This document shows, in pieces, positions 16,449 to 25,835 of a DNA stretch of 64,000 nucleotides. Under the pieces are notes generated by a model. The model saw only the letters and a program-made list of their open reading frames with translations. It was not told the origin of the DNA and did no database searches. Every line of letters starts with the position of its first letter. Position 1 is the stretch's first letter. The stretch comes from Mycobacteriaceae bacterium (lineage in GTDB: Bacteria > Pseudomonadota > Gammaproteobacteria > Burkholderiales > Burkholderiaceae_D), in the NCBI GenBank assembly GCA_903970145.1, contig CAJCHO010000011.1, positions 1 to 64,000 of the forward strand. Direction: 5' to 3'. Made by a program: the position numbers and the translations under genes.

Positions 16449-17807
16449 TTACTGGAGCGCCGGATTGGTGTAGATCGTGACGGTCGAGCCAAACGAATCG
16501 TTAAAGCCCTGTACGTTGATCGACACCGCGCCGCTCTGGTGAATTTCCACCAGGGCCCAGGCATAGTAACGATCCGAGAAATTGGTCACCACCGGTTCGG
16601 AACAGTTAGGACAGGTCCCAACCAGCTTGTCGTCAAACGGCGATCCACCTGACCCGACGATCACCTGATACGGCGTACCGGGGTAGGTGCCGGTCGGATC
16701 GGCATACTGGGCCACATTGACGGTGTGCTCATGGCCGCAGAAGTAGGTAGCGCCATACTGCGCAATCACACTCCAGAAGGAATTGCGCAGATTGATGTTC
16801 GTATTGGCATCCAGACCACCGGCCGCAACCGTCCCGCCGCTGGCGGCCGAGTAGTTGTAGGTGAAAGCGGGCTTATGACCGAACACAAAGTACTTGATCG
16901 CCCCGCGTCCCTGGGCCGCCGACAGGTCGCTGGCCAGCCAATCTGCCGGGGCAGTGGCGTCCGCACCTGAAGGATCCGTATTGATTACCGCGAAGTGGAT
17001 GATGCCCGGGCCCGTCGAGATATCAAACGAATAGCTCAGCTCTGCCTGGTTCCCGGTGATCGGTCCGTTGTTGGTACTGGCGACCGGTGCCGAGGTGGCA
17101 GTCAGTCCATTGACGGAGGTGGCATTAAAGCCCGAGACATTTGAAAAGCGCGTGTTGGTTACGAGGTCGCTAATAAGGTCGCCGACGTTGGCGCGAAACG
17201 CGTTCTCGTTGTCGGCATAAGCGGTCTTGGCTCCTGCCGAGGTCCCGGCGCAATTGGGATTCAGATTCGAAGAGCTGTATGGGGCAGCGGTGTTACTGCA
17301 CTGTGATTCGTGATTGCCAGGAACCGGGATCACGTAGGTCCCGTTGATGAATAGATTGGCAACCATGCCGCGCCAATAAGCGTACTGGACGTACTCAAAG
17401 ACGGTGTCCGGACTCACGGTCTGGGTGGTGGTCCAGCTGTTGGGTTGACCGCTGGCCCAGCCTGTGGGCAGGATTGGACGGCCATAGCCGTAGATCATGT
17501 CGCCGTTGAAAAACAGCAGATTGGGATTCTGCGCATTGATCCCATTGAGGATCATCTGGAAGGCGAGCGTGTTTTGCAGGAACTCTTTGTCCTGGGGAAG
17601 AAGCGTGCCGGTGTTATTGGGTAGCAGAGTCGTCGGATCCGGGCTCTTCAAGTCCTGGCGGCTATCCCCGACGGTTGCGAAACTAAACACAACCGGATCT
17701 GCGGTCTGCGCATCGGCGCTGGCAGCTGCTGCGATGGCAGTGATACAGAATGCCACGCTTGCGACAGCGTGGCCCAATCGAGCTCGACTCAATCCCTTGT
17801 TCAGCAT
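16449..17807 (-). CDS. exported calcineurin-like metallophosphoesterase
   Basis: 452 residues with a Sec signal (hydrophobic AVASVAFCITAIAAAASA, cleavage near ADA-QT). The binuclear metal motifs appear in order: TVGDSR (first Asp, a GDxR variant), LFFNGDMIYG (GD), VPGNHES (GNH), FGHKPAF and FCGHEHTVN (GHxH). The product should act outside the cytoplasm as a phosphatase or phosphodiesterase. The substrate is unknown. It heads a short leftward cluster with a PEP-CTERM protein. Confidence 0.85.
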   Translation of the reverse strand: MLNKGLSRARLGHAVASVAFCITAIAAAASADAQTADPVVFSFATVGDSRQDLKSPDPTTLLPNNTGTLLPQDKEFLQNTLAFQMILNGINAQNPNLLFFNGDMIYGYGRPILPTGWASGQPNSWTTTQTVSPDTVFEYVQYAYWRGMVANLFINGTYVIPVPGNHESQCSNTAAPYSSSNLNPNCAGTSAGAKTAYADNENAFRANVGDLISDLVTNTRFSNVSGFNATSVNGLTATSAPVASTNNGPITGNQAELSYSFDISTGPGIIHFAVINTDPSGADATAPADWLASDLSAAQGRGAIKYFVFGHKPAFTYNYSAASGGTVAAGGLDANTNINLRNSFWSVIAQYGATYFCGHEHTVNVAQYADPTGTYPGTPYQVIVGSGGSPFDDKLVGTCPNCSEPVVTNFSDRYYAWALVEIHQSGAVSINVQGFNDSFGSTVTIYTNPALQ

Positions 17808-18040
17808 GGAACGGCTCCCCTGTTTTTATGTAAGCAACGATGACGCGACGAATACCCGAGTAGGGCCGTCGTGCCGATCTCTCCGATTTTTTCCATCGAG
17901 CAACGCGCATGCATGCCACGTGCGCCCGCTACGCATGCTATGTGCGCAGCAATTCAGGGACATGACGCGCCCCTAGCACCTTCGGACTAGCCAGGATCAG
18001 ATGCAGATTGACCGGTGAAGATCAAACACGCACGTTCCCG

Positions 18041-18487
18041 TCATACCGGACGGCACTTCACCGAGTAGCTCGCTCCGGACTTCTCGTCCATTCCCATCCA
18101 GTTGCCAACCTGGGTTTGTTGATCCGGAAGGATGGTGGTCAGCTGACGATCTTCGATGCCGAGCTTCTGGCCGTTTTCGTAGTACCAGCCCTTGATCTGG
18201 GTCGTGCAGCGGATGATTCGCTTGTCCTGATTGGTGACCAGGATCGTGTACACAATCTCCTCATTGTTGTAACCGGCGATTTCCCATCTCGCATCCGCAG
18301 CAAAGCGTACTGCGTCGGGATCCGCCGACGAGGAATCCGGCGCGTCGCTGCGCGCAATTGGAGCAGGTCGCGTTGTTGAGACCGTCTTGCCGAGGCTGGA
18401 ATCAGCCGGCGTGCTCTGCTCTCCCGCGGCAGAAAAACCAAGCGTCACGCCGACACAGAGCAGCGCGGCAGTGATTGATTTGTTCAT
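18041..18487 (-). CDS. small exported protein of unknown function
   Basis: 148 residues. A Sec signal (MNKSITAALLCVGVTLGFSA) is followed by a low-complexity stretch rich in S, P, A and D (about 24-58), then a compact domain with two Cys (RCTTQ and VKCRPV) that could form a disulfide. I recognise no family. It is the last gene of a tightly packed operon: its ATG overlaps by one base the TAA of a CXXCH protein, itself overlapping a di-heme peroxidase. The linkage suggests a periplasmic accessory role in that redox system. Confidence 0.6.
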   Translation of the reverse strand: MNKSITAALLCVGVTLGFSAAGEQSTPADSSLGKTVSTTRPAPIARSDAPDSSSADPDAVRFAADARWEIAGYNNEEIVYTILVTNQDKRIIRCTTQIKGWYYENGQKLGIEDRQLTTILPDQQTQVGNWMGMDEKSGASYSVKCRPV

Positions 18488-19680
18488 TACGAAGCCTTCC
18501 TTGGCTGAGCTTGAGTCAGCGACCAGACGAAATCCAATTGAGTGAATGGGCGACTGTCGCCCCCCGCTCCAGCCTGCAATTCAAACCACGACTCCTGCGG
18601 CATTCCGATGAAGCCGCGACGAGCGCGCACGCCGTTTTCCGTCGTCGCCGACTGACCGTCAAAAATCGGCAGGTGAATGGCCGAACCCGAGACAACGGCT
18701 AGGCTTGCACGTGCATGACAGCTCATGCAGGAAGAGGAGTCCTGCATTCCCGACTCCAGTTCCGAATTAGCTAGTCGCTTAGGCGTTCCTGCCGCATCCA
18801 GATAGGAAGTCAGAGTGCCGCGCAAGCGATAGTGCTTCCAGATGCTTTCTGAAATGCCGATGGTGCTCGGTGCGAGATTGCAATCGGCGCTTTTGTCTGC
18901 GCAGGCGAAGCTGTCTCGCGACGGGAGCTTCCAGCCCTCATTGTCGCCGAGGCTTGGGTTGTCGACGTGTTCGAAAGTCGCCCAGAACCAATTGGCCTGA
19001 TCCTTGACGGCCACATGCAAGGCCGTCAGACCATAGAGGCGCATCGAGCCATCAGCAAAGCGTACGCGCGTGGTGTGATAGCGCGAACGCTCGTTCTCAG
19101 TGATCGCGCGCCACTTGGCCTTGACTTCAGTTGCCCCCACCGGAAACCGTATCGGAATTGCTTTCTCCAACGCGCGCGCCTGGCCATCGAGGTTATAGAG
19201 TTCCTGGGCCCGAATGTAATCGAAGCTCGCCCGGTCCATCCGCACTTCAGTCAGCCGCCGCGCATTCGCCAGCGCATCCGTGAGCGGCACCATGACACCA
19301 CCCACGATATGCCTGGGATTGGCAGCGTCCTTGAGAGACGACATTTCAAAACGCCGCGTCGCTTCGCGTTGCTCAGTATTGTTCCGGCCCCAGTCCCCGG
19401 GGTCGGAGCCATCATCAAGATAGACGTCGCGCGCATTCTCCCAGCACTCCCAGACCGTCGGTCGATCTTCACCGAGCGTCGCCCGCGGATCGGCTCGCCC
19501 CGTATTGGGGTCGGCGGGCCAGTTCAGAGCGACGAACAGGCGCCAGGCGTACTCATCGCTGCGGCCAAGTGCCTCGCTCTGATCGTGGAGCTGAATCCAG
19601 GGTTGGCTCCAGTCAAGCGCCCACGCGGTGGGAAGACAAACCCAGAACATCGCCGCGATGAATAGACGAGTCGCGTTCAT
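18487..19680 (-). CDS. exported protein with one heme-c site (CXXCH)
   Basis: 397 residues. A Sec signal (MNATRLFIAAMFWVCLPTAWA) is followed by a long domain with no recognised fold, aromatic-rich (AWRLFVALNWPAD, VWECWENARDVYLD). Near the C-terminus SSCMSCHARASLAV gives a CXXCH heme-attachment site followed by H-A-R-A, a pattern I know from uncharacterised cytochrome-c-like proteins. It probably transfers electrons in the periplasm. The gene overlaps the upstream di-heme peroxidase by 4 bp (ATGA), so the peroxidase is its natural partner. Function beyond heme binding is not established. Confidence 0.65.
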   Translation of the reverse strand: MNATRLFIAAMFWVCLPTAWALDWSQPWIQLHDQSEALGRSDEYAWRLFVALNWPADPNTGRADPRATLGEDRPTVWECWENARDVYLDDGSDPGDWGRNNTEQREATRRFEMSSLKDAANPRHIVGGVMVPLTDALANARRLTEVRMDRASFDYIRAQELYNLDGQARALEKAIPIRFPVGATEVKAKWRAITENERSRYHTTRVRFADGSMRLYGLTALHVAVKDQANWFWATFEHVDNPSLGDNEGWKLPSRDSFACADKSADCNLAPSTIGISESIWKHYRLRGTLTSYLDAAGTPKRLANSELESGMQDSSSCMSCHARASLAVVSGSAIHLPIFDGQSATTENGVRARRGFIGMPQESWFELQAGAGGDSRPFTQLDFVWSLTQAQPRKAS

Positions 19681-20924
19681 CGCAAGGCGTCCTGATCAGT
19701 CAGTGTCTCTAGGAATGCCTGCAGATCCTCAATTTCCGCATCAGTGAGCGCGGGCGCATCGCCAGGCTTGCGGTCAAAGGGCGGATCATGGTCCACGTTG
19801 ATGACCAAATCCGCCGGGAAATCGTCGTATTGGCGAACCCGGCCACCGGCCTTGTGTGAATAGTATTTTTCCGGATAGAGGTCGCGCTCCACATAAAACA
19901 CCAGGGTGTCATGCAAGGTGTGAAAGACCCCGTTGTGAAAAAAGGCGTCACGAATCGCTACGTTGCGCAAGGTCGGCGCACGAAAAAATCCGCAGTACTC
20001 CTTTTTAGCTGCCAGATCACGCCGCAAGGGACCGCACAGTCCAAGATCGTAGTAACGAGGATTGGCGTTGGCATGGATCTCATGGTTGCGCGGTGCACCG
20101 ACATTCGCGAAATCGTAGTCGGTAAATGTCGGCGGAACTCCGGCGCGACTGCTCACAATGTGGCAGCTCGCGCAATTGCCCTTCTTCAAATCCTTAAAGA
20201 GCGCTACACCGCGCTCTTCCTGCTCGGTCAGCTCGATTTCTCCGCGTAAAAAGGCGTCGTAGCGACTGCTGTAAGGAAAAAATTCCGCCGGTATGCTCTG
20301 AAAAGCGCCAAGCGCGTCAAGCACCGCAGCGAAGGCGCGTCGGGACTCGTCGAAGATGTCTTCCCCAAAGACAGCACGAAACTCGCCTGCGTAAGCGCTG
20401 GCCCGCACCTTCTTAACGACCGAACGCGGACTCGGATTGGCCATTTCATTTGCAGCCAGAAGAGGCAACCGGGCCTGCTCTCGAATCGTCGCGGCACGAC
20501 CGTCCCAGGTGAATCCACCGACCGGACCGACGTCGCCGTCGCTGAATTTGTGATCGACAGAAAACTCGGGCGAGCTGCGCAGATAGCGCAGGGAAGGAAC
20601 CGCACGGGTGCCCTGGTCTCTCATGCGCGCGCCCCCCACGGCAAGCGCCTTTCCCGGAGGAGGTCCATAGGCGTAGTGAGGATTGTGGCAGCTCGCGCAG
20701 GCGAGCTTGCCGGATGCAGACAGTCCCGGATCAAAAAAAAGTCGGCGCCCGAGTTCAGCTTTGGCGTCTAGCGGATCCGCCGCTCGCGCGCCCGCTGCAA
20801 CCAGGCTCGCGAGAACCAGCATCATCAAACCAACTCTATGGGGTCTTCTCGAATGCAATGCGGCGCGGGACACACCCCATAGGCGTACACGTGCGCCCGC
20901 CTTTGCGGAGTCAATCCTGTCCAT
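19677..20924 (-). CDS. di-heme cytochrome c peroxidase family (CcpA/MauG type)
   Basis: Up to 415 residues. Two CASCH heme sites are seen (KLACASCHNPHYAYG and KGNCASCHIVSSR), together with the family phrases ELGRRLFFDPGLSASG, TWDGRA, FRAPTLRNVAIRDAFFHNG and an LTDAEIEDLQAFLETLTD end. The protein reduces peroxide or, in MauG-like members, oxidises a protein partner in the periplasm. The first 33 residues are basic and not signal-like; the signal (MMLVLASLVAAGARA) begins at residue 34, so the true start may be near 20825. It overlaps the CXXCH gene by 4 bp, and the pair plus a small exported protein form one operon. Confidence 0.85.
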   Translation of the reverse strand: MDRIDSAKAGARVRLWGVSRAALHSRRPHRVGLMMLVLASLVAAGARAADPLDAKAELGRRLFFDPGLSASGKLACASCHNPHYAYGPPPGKALAVGGARMRDQGTRAVPSLRYLRSSPEFSVDHKFSDGDVGPVGGFTWDGRAATIREQARLPLLAANEMANPSPRSVVKKVRASAYAGEFRAVFGEDIFDESRRAFAAVLDALGAFQSIPAEFFPYSSRYDAFLRGEIELTEQEERGVALFKDLKKGNCASCHIVSSRAGVPPTFTDYDFANVGAPRNHEIHANANPRYYDLGLCGPLRRDLAAKKEYCGFFRAPTLRNVAIRDAFFHNGVFHTLHDTLVFYVERDLYPEKYYSHKAGGRVRQYDDFPADLVINVDHDPPFDRKPGDAPALTDAEIEDLQAFLETLTDQDALR

Positions 20925-21038
20925 TGCCGCAATGTTAGGACAGGTATGTGAAAGTGCTGTTACCGTCGCACCTTCGACTTGCTCGCCATGCTCCGGCCGA
21001 TCGCTTACCAGGATCTGCCAGCCAGGCGCGGCGCGGTA

Positions 21039-21818
21039 TCAGCGGCCCTTTAACGCCTGCATCTGCGTCTCCAGGGATTCCAGGCTCAGGCCACCGGGAG
21101 TGGTCCCCTTGGCATTGATCCAGCTTGGATCGGCTATCGCATAGACCTCATCGACGTACTTGGCGAAAAACTTCCAGGTCATGGTGTACAACTGGCCCCA
21201 GGAAATCAGTTGGGCGCCGGTAGCGTCATAACCCGCGAGCACGACGGCGTGCCCGCCAATGATCTTGGTGTCCGAGGTCTGGACATCCCATACCGCCGGC
21301 GGAACGCCATTGGCCGGCATGATGAACTGCGGTACGTTCAAGCCGATGTATGCGACACCACAATCTATGATGGTGCGCTTCACATCGTCGGTGTTGCGTG
21401 GATCGACTTCGACGAAGGCAGCGATCTTGTGAGTCGTTTGCCCATCGGTGCCAACCGGGGCGCCCGTGTTCAGAATATAGGTCAGCACCTGCTGCTCGTT
21501 GCCACCCGGTCCTTCGCCCCCGACATTGGGGTTGTAGCCACAGGCGAGCTCATAGAGCTTCTCGACATCGGGGTCCGGCTGGGTCTGCATTGCGCCGCCT
21601 GCATTAAAGCTCCATACCTGCATGGCGTGGTAAAAGGCTGCGCAGGTACAGTCCCCCAGTGTATCGTTGAGCATCATGCCCAGTGCCGCCGGCATGCCGG
21701 TAGTCCAGCTCTGGGAAGCAGGAGGCGCAGGTTGAACCTTGCCGGCGACCAGCGCGCTCAGGTGCGGTATGCGCGAATCAAAGCGCCGCGGCAGACGGCC
21801 CAGTTTTCGATTGTTCAT
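21039..21818 (-). CDS. cysteine-peptidase-like protein of unknown function
   Basis: 259 residues from the ATG at 21818, chosen over a longer frame because AAGGGG precedes it. A papain-like arrangement can be seen: GDCTCAAFYHAMQ with Cys57 (and Cys59) as candidate nucleophile, later GGHAVVLAGYD with the candidate His, then ISWGQLYTMTWKFFAKYVDE. In papain the last block begins Asn-Ser-Trp-Gly; here Ile replaces the Asn. There is no obvious signal peptide with this start. Related uncharacterised proteins share GDC...GGHAV...WG. Protease activity is unproven. The neighbours (di-heme peroxidase, esterase) do not explain it. Confidence 0.6.
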   Translation of the reverse strand: MNNRKLGRLPRRFDSRIPHLSALVAGKVQPAPPASQSWTTGMPAALGMMLNDTLGDCTCAAFYHAMQVWSFNAGGAMQTQPDPDVEKLYELACGYNPNVGGEGPGGNEQQVLTYILNTGAPVGTDGQTTHKIAAFVEVDPRNTDDVKRTIIDCGVAYIGLNVPQFIMPANGVPPAVWDVQTSDTKIIGGHAVVLAGYDATGAQLISWGQLYTMTWKFFAKYVDEVYAIADPSWINAKGTTPGGLSLESLETQMQALKGR

Positions 21819-22038
21819 TGCAAACCCCTTAACCGACGCGCGTGACACCAATGCTACAAATGCCTTGGTCGCCATCAGAGCGCTCGAACCAATTTACCCA
21901 CCAGGACTTACCTCGTCTATCACCCAAGTGGGTCTCCTCAGCTTCACTCTTGTGCGCCGCCACTTCACTTGAGGAAATTTGCACAAGTTCTGAAAGCCGA
22001 AGGGCTAACTTGAGACAGCTGGCTGGGTAAGCGCAGGG

Positions 22039-22962
22039 CTACTCGTTGCCGGTACGCGCCAGCGCGCCTTGGATGGCCGACAGAATCAGCGCCCATGCCT
22101 TCGAAGAAGTGGCAACCTCGTCAAAATGGCTGGCATTGGGCAGCACGATGGTCTCGGCCCGTTCCCCCCGTGCGCGCGCCAGTTGCGCGCTCCTGACAGC
22201 TGATGCTGGCGGCGCGATCGTGTCGAGGTCCCCATTGATAAATACCGTGTGACTACCACTGGGTATGAGTTCCGATGGACTGGTATCGGCATATACGTCT
22301 TCGCGACCAGGGACCGTTGTGCCCGTCAAGCGCGTCACGTCGACGCCGCATACGCCTGCGAGATGATCGCGCTCATGACGCAGGTCGTCGCCTACGCTGC
22401 CCAGTGCAACGACCTCTCGCACGGCCAATGGCCGTGCGCGGTAGAGGGGACTGTTAGTTGACAGTCGCCCCCTGCCTGCACTCCAACGCGCAAGGAAAGC
22501 ACCTGCGGAATGCCCGACTGCAACGAGATGATCCAGATCAAGTCGATAAGCGTGCGCATTGCTCTCGAGCAACTCAAGCGCCGCAATGACATCCTGATAG
22601 GTTCCAGGATATCCCCCGCCCTCTTCGTCGATGCGTCGATATTCAACACTCCACACGGCGATATTCTGCGCAACGAGCGCCGCGGCCATATCGCGCATCT
22701 GGCGCATTCCACCAAGCTCGGAAAGCCAGCAACCCCCATGAATCAGAACAACCACGGGAAACGGGCCATCGCCTGGTGGCACAAATACCTCGACGTATTG
22801 CGAGGGCGCGTTGCCGTATGCAATGTGCCCAACAGGAGGCGGACCATCGAGGACCATGTAGTCATCCAAGGTGAGGGGGCGCTCGGCGCCCATCACGAAT
22901 TCAGGCACGAGGATCCCCAGACATAGCAAGAAGCCAAGAAACAAGCGTCCACGCGGCACCAT
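22039..22962 (-). CDS. exported alpha/beta hydrolase (esterase, BD-FAE/HSL-like)
   Basis: 307 residues from the ATG at 22962, where a Sec signal begins (MVPRGRLFLGFLLCLGILV). The frame is open further upstream but that part is not protein-like. Motifs: VVLIHGGCW (oxyanion hole), VGHSAGAF (nucleophile Ser), FINGDLDTIAP (Asp) and PNASHFDE (His). These complete an alpha/beta hydrolase triad. The enzyme should hydrolyse esters in the periplasm. It is divergent from a second, unrelated carboxylesterase gene at 23346. Confidence 0.8.
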   Translation of the reverse strand: MVPRGRLFLGFLLCLGILVPEFVMGAERPLTLDDYMVLDGPPPVGHIAYGNAPSQYVEVFVPPGDGPFPVVVLIHGGCWLSELGGMRQMRDMAAALVAQNIAVWSVEYRRIDEEGGGYPGTYQDVIAALELLESNAHAYRLDLDHLVAVGHSAGAFLARWSAGRGRLSTNSPLYRARPLAVREVVALGSVGDDLRHERDHLAGVCGVDVTRLTGTTVPGREDVYADTSPSELIPSGSHTVFINGDLDTIAPPASAVRSAQLARARGERAETIVLPNASHFDEVATSSKAWALILSAIQGALARTGNE

Positions 22963-23345
22963 CACACCAAGGTCCCCTGATCGCAAGATCGCAGTATGCG
23001 ATACAACGAGGGCCACCGCAGATCGAGAAGCGCGCGCCAGGCATTGATGCAGGCGCACAATCTCCCGGTGTTTGACCCTAAGCCTTTTGGATGAGAGCGC
23101 ATCGTGCGGAGAACCATCGACATACACCGGCGACTCGCGCGCTCCGCAATTTCTGAAATATCTGTCCGTACTTGCGTGACGAGTCATCTCTGGCTTTGTC
23201 TCTGAGAGTCTTGACGCCCCCTTCTGGATGCGGCCTACTTCACCTCTTCGCTGCGTCCAGTCCTCGCGCGCGTCGCATTCCAATCTGGGGACACTCGAGA
23301 ATCATCTCGAGCGCATTTTCGTAGTTAATAACCAGGAGACACGAA
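22963..23345. other. intergenic region between two divergent esterase genes
   Basis: 383 bp with no convincing gene. The leftward hydrolase frame stays open through most of it, but without protein-like composition. It should hold the promoters of both esterase genes. The only clear site is AGGAG just before the rightward ATG. No palindromic operator stands out. Confidence 0.5.
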
Positions 23346-24956
23346 ATGAATTCACCCAGCACGATTGCACACCGGCGATCTCGCCTGGCACATTGGATCA
23401 CGCTATTTGCCCTGAGCCTGTGCTCAACCCTCGCACTCGCGGCTCCGAACGAGATCATCTACACCGACGCAGGTGCGCTTAGGGGCACGACGTCGGGAGC
23501 AATGGACGAATTTCTTGGCATCCCTTATGCGAAGCCGCCGGTCGGTGACCTGCGCTGGCGCGCGCCGCGACGCGCAGCGCCCTGGCCGGGCATTCTAGAT
23601 GCTACCCAGTTTGCGCCACATTGCGCGCAGAACGCATCTCCTTTCGGTCAAGCGAGCCAGAGCGAAGACTGTCTCTATCTGAATGTGTATCGGCCCAAGG
23701 GTGCGCGCGCCGATGAATTCCGCCGACTAGATGGCCTGCCGGTCATGGTATGGATTCACGGTGGAGCGCTCGTGACCGGCGAGAGCGATGACTACGACCC
23801 GTCGGCGCTCGTCGACAAGGGAGTCATCGTAGTGACCATCAACTATCGCCTGGGGGCTCTGGGATTTCTGGTGCAATCGGCGCTCGCAAGCGATCCGAAT
23901 TCCCCGAACACAGTCACAATCAACTACGGCTTACGCGACCAGCAGGAAGCCCTGCACTGGGTGCAGCGGAACATCCGCTCCTTCGGTGGCAACCCGCACA
24001 ATGTCACGGTATTCGGCGAATCGGCTGGGGGTCTGAGTACGCTCTCCCACATCGCATCGCCACTCTCGAGCGACCTCTTCGCCAAGGCGATCGTTGAGAG
24101 CGGGGCCTATTCCCTGGTATTGCCGTCCCTCGCGCAATCGGAAAGCGCGGGAACGACCTTTGCCACCGCGATAGGGTGCAGCGACCAAAGCGCCACTTGC
24201 CTGCGCACAGCGCCTCTGAGTGCGATTCTCGCCAATCAGACCGCGTCGGGTTATGTGCCAACGGTCGATGGTGCTGTGCTGCCTCAGTCTCTCGGGGCGG
24301 CGCTCGCCGGTGGAAGCTTCAATCGGGTGCCCGTCATGCAGGGCAGCAATGCCAACGAGTGGCGACTATTTGTGGCGCTCGACTTCGATCTGACGGGCGC
24401 GCCGCTGACGGCTGCCACCTACGCAGACGTCGTCAACGCCACCTATGGGACGACCTTGGGTCCGATCGTGCTTGATCTCTATCCGGTCGCAGCCTACCCG
24501 AGCCCGGATCTTGCCGACGCGGCGGCCGGTACTGATTCGATCTTCGCTTGCACCGGAAGGATCGCGATTGGCGCCCTGTCGCAGTACGTGCCGGTCTTCG
24601 CGTACGAATTTAGCGATCCGAATGCGCCGGAGGATTTTCTGCCACCGGTCAGCTTTCCCTACGCTGCAGCGCATGCCTCGGAGCTGCAGTATCTGTTTGG
24701 TCTGAGAAGCAGTCTGCCGCATCCAGGCCTTAACACCGTCCAACAGCAGCTCTCGAACACGATGGTCAATTACTGGTCGCGTTTCGCCAAGGACTCGGAT
24801 CCGAATCAGCGTGGCAATTCGTACTGGCCTCCGTACAGTCTTGCCAACGACACCTACCAGAACCTGACACCTGGCGCGGTTACACCGGAATATGGCTTCG
24901 CAGCCGAACATCAGTGTGGATTCTGGTCGCCGATCCTGCTATCGCTGGGTAACTGA
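23346..24956 (+). CDS. exported type-B carboxylesterase
   Basis: 536 residues, ATG preceded by CCAGGAG. A signal peptide (WITLFALSLCSTLALA) comes first. The family signatures follow: FLGIPYAKPPVGDLRW, EDCLYLNVYRP, WIHGGAL (oxyanion hole), FGESAGG (nucleophile Ser), with the Glu/Asp in the central part (QGSNANEWRLF) and the His late in the chain. Type-B esterases hydrolyse a wide range of carboxylic esters; the substrate cannot be told. A perfect 12-bp hairpin follows 18 bp after the stop. Confidence 0.9.
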   Translation: MNSPSTIAHRRSRLAHWITLFALSLCSTLALAAPNEIIYTDAGALRGTTSGAMDEFLGIPYAKPPVGDLRWRAPRRAAPWPGILDATQFAPHCAQNASPFGQASQSEDCLYLNVYRPKGARADEFRRLDGLPVMVWIHGGALVTGESDDYDPSALVDKGVIVVTINYRLGALGFLVQSALASDPNSPNTVTINYGLRDQQEALHWVQRNIRSFGGNPHNVTVFGESAGGLSTLSHIASPLSSDLFAKAIVESGAYSLVLPSLAQSESAGTTFATAIGCSDQSATCLRTAPLSAILANQTASGYVPTVDGAVLPQSLGAALAGGSFNRVPVMQGSNANEWRLFVALDFDLTGAPLTAATYADVVNATYGTTLGPIVLDLYPVAAYPSPDLADAAAGTDSIFACTGRIAIGALSQYVPVFAYEFSDPNAPEDFLPPVSFPYAAAHASELQYLFGLRSSLPHPGLNTVQQQLSNTMVNYWSRFAKDSDPNQRGNSYWPPYSLANDTYQNLTPGAVTPEYGFAAEHQCGFWSPILLSLGN

Positions 24957-24974
24957 CCCGCGGCAGACTCGCTC

Positions 24975-25004
24975 GCCCCGATGTCCACGTGAGGACATCG
25001 GGGC
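24975..25004 (+). terminator. hairpin after the carboxylesterase gene
   Basis: GCCCCGATGTCC (24975-24986) pairs perfectly with GGACATCGGGGC (24993-25004), loop ACGTGA, 18 bp after the stop codon. No T run follows, so it is either a weak terminator or a 3'-end stabiliser. Confidence 0.45.
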
Positions 25005-25145
25005 TAGTGGTGCAGCTGGCCAAATGTCCAGTCGTGCACGCTCCTATTGTGTCTGTTATCTTACAAGTGCTCGGGACAGTGGCCTGCGTCATAGCGTAGG
25101 CCGCGTCCTCACCTCGCCCGCCTATAGATAGGTATCCATAGCAAC

Positions 25146-25835
25146 ATGGCCAACGCGACTGCTAGCAAACAACCGTCGACCTTCGGCGCAATTCAGTTGC
25201 AGGTCGGCACCAAGCTGACCTTGCAACCCGTGGTTGCGGGCCACTTCTCACTGGCAAGCGTCGTGCTCGGCTATTCGCAGGGGGAGTATCTGCTGGTCAA
25301 GCTACCGCTCGAAAATGGCCTCCCCGCCAAACTCTATGCCGGCGAGCGCTTCGAGGGCCGACTCTTCTCGAAGACGTCCGTGTTTACCTTCGCAGTCGAT
25401 GTAGTCAAGACCGTCTCTACCCCCTTCCCCCAACTCTATCTCTCGTTCCCTGAATCGGTGTTTCGCATTCCGCTGCGGGCATCCCTGCGGGTCAAGGTCG
25501 ACTACCCGGCGTCGATTCCGTCGAGCGCGCTGCTGCCCAGTGGCCTTGGGGACGAGCAGGCGCGCCTTACCAACCTGAGTCTGAATGGCGCCGGAGTATT
25601 CTCACCGCGCGAGCTCGGCGCGGTCGGTGATCCGCTTTCTATCGCGTTCAAGGTCGACGGGGTTCCCGAGATTTCCGAGTTCGATGTGACAACCGACGCA
25701 ACGATTCGCAGCTCACGCACGGTACAGGATGGCTGGCACCACGGGATTGAATTCAAGACCGATGAGCAACACGCCCTGTTACTGCAGAACGCGATATTGC
25801 TGCTTCAATTGGCCGATCGCGAACGGATCGTCTAG
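25146..25835 (+). CDS. PilZ-domain protein, YcgR-like (c-di-GMP receptor)
   Basis: 229 residues. The N-terminal half (about 15-105) resembles the YcgR N-terminal barrel (VGTKLTLQPV, LVKLPL, GERFEGRLF). The linker carries the c-di-GMP binding motif RIPLR (RxxxR), followed by the PilZ core with NLSLNG (D/N-x-S-x-x-G). Both binding motifs are intact, so c-di-GMP binding is expected. YcgR proteins act as flagellar brakes; no flagellar genes are close, so the target is open. The gene appears to be monocistronic. Confidence 0.85.
   Translation: MANATASKQPSTFGAIQLQVGTKLTLQPVVAGHFSLASVVLGYSQGEYLLVKLPLENGLPAKLYAGERFEGRLFSKTSVFTFAVDVVKTVSTPFPQLYLSFPESVFRIPLRASLRVKVDYPASIPSSALLPSGLGDEQARLTNLSLNGAGVFSPRELGAVGDPLSIAFKVDGVPEISEFDVTTDATIRSSRTVQDGWHHGIEFKTDEQHALLLQNAILLLQLADRERIV

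Noticed and set aside
17808-18040. Possible small gene upstream of the metallophosphoesterase
   Set aside because: Only short frames without ribosome sites; probably the promoter region of the phosphoesterase operon.
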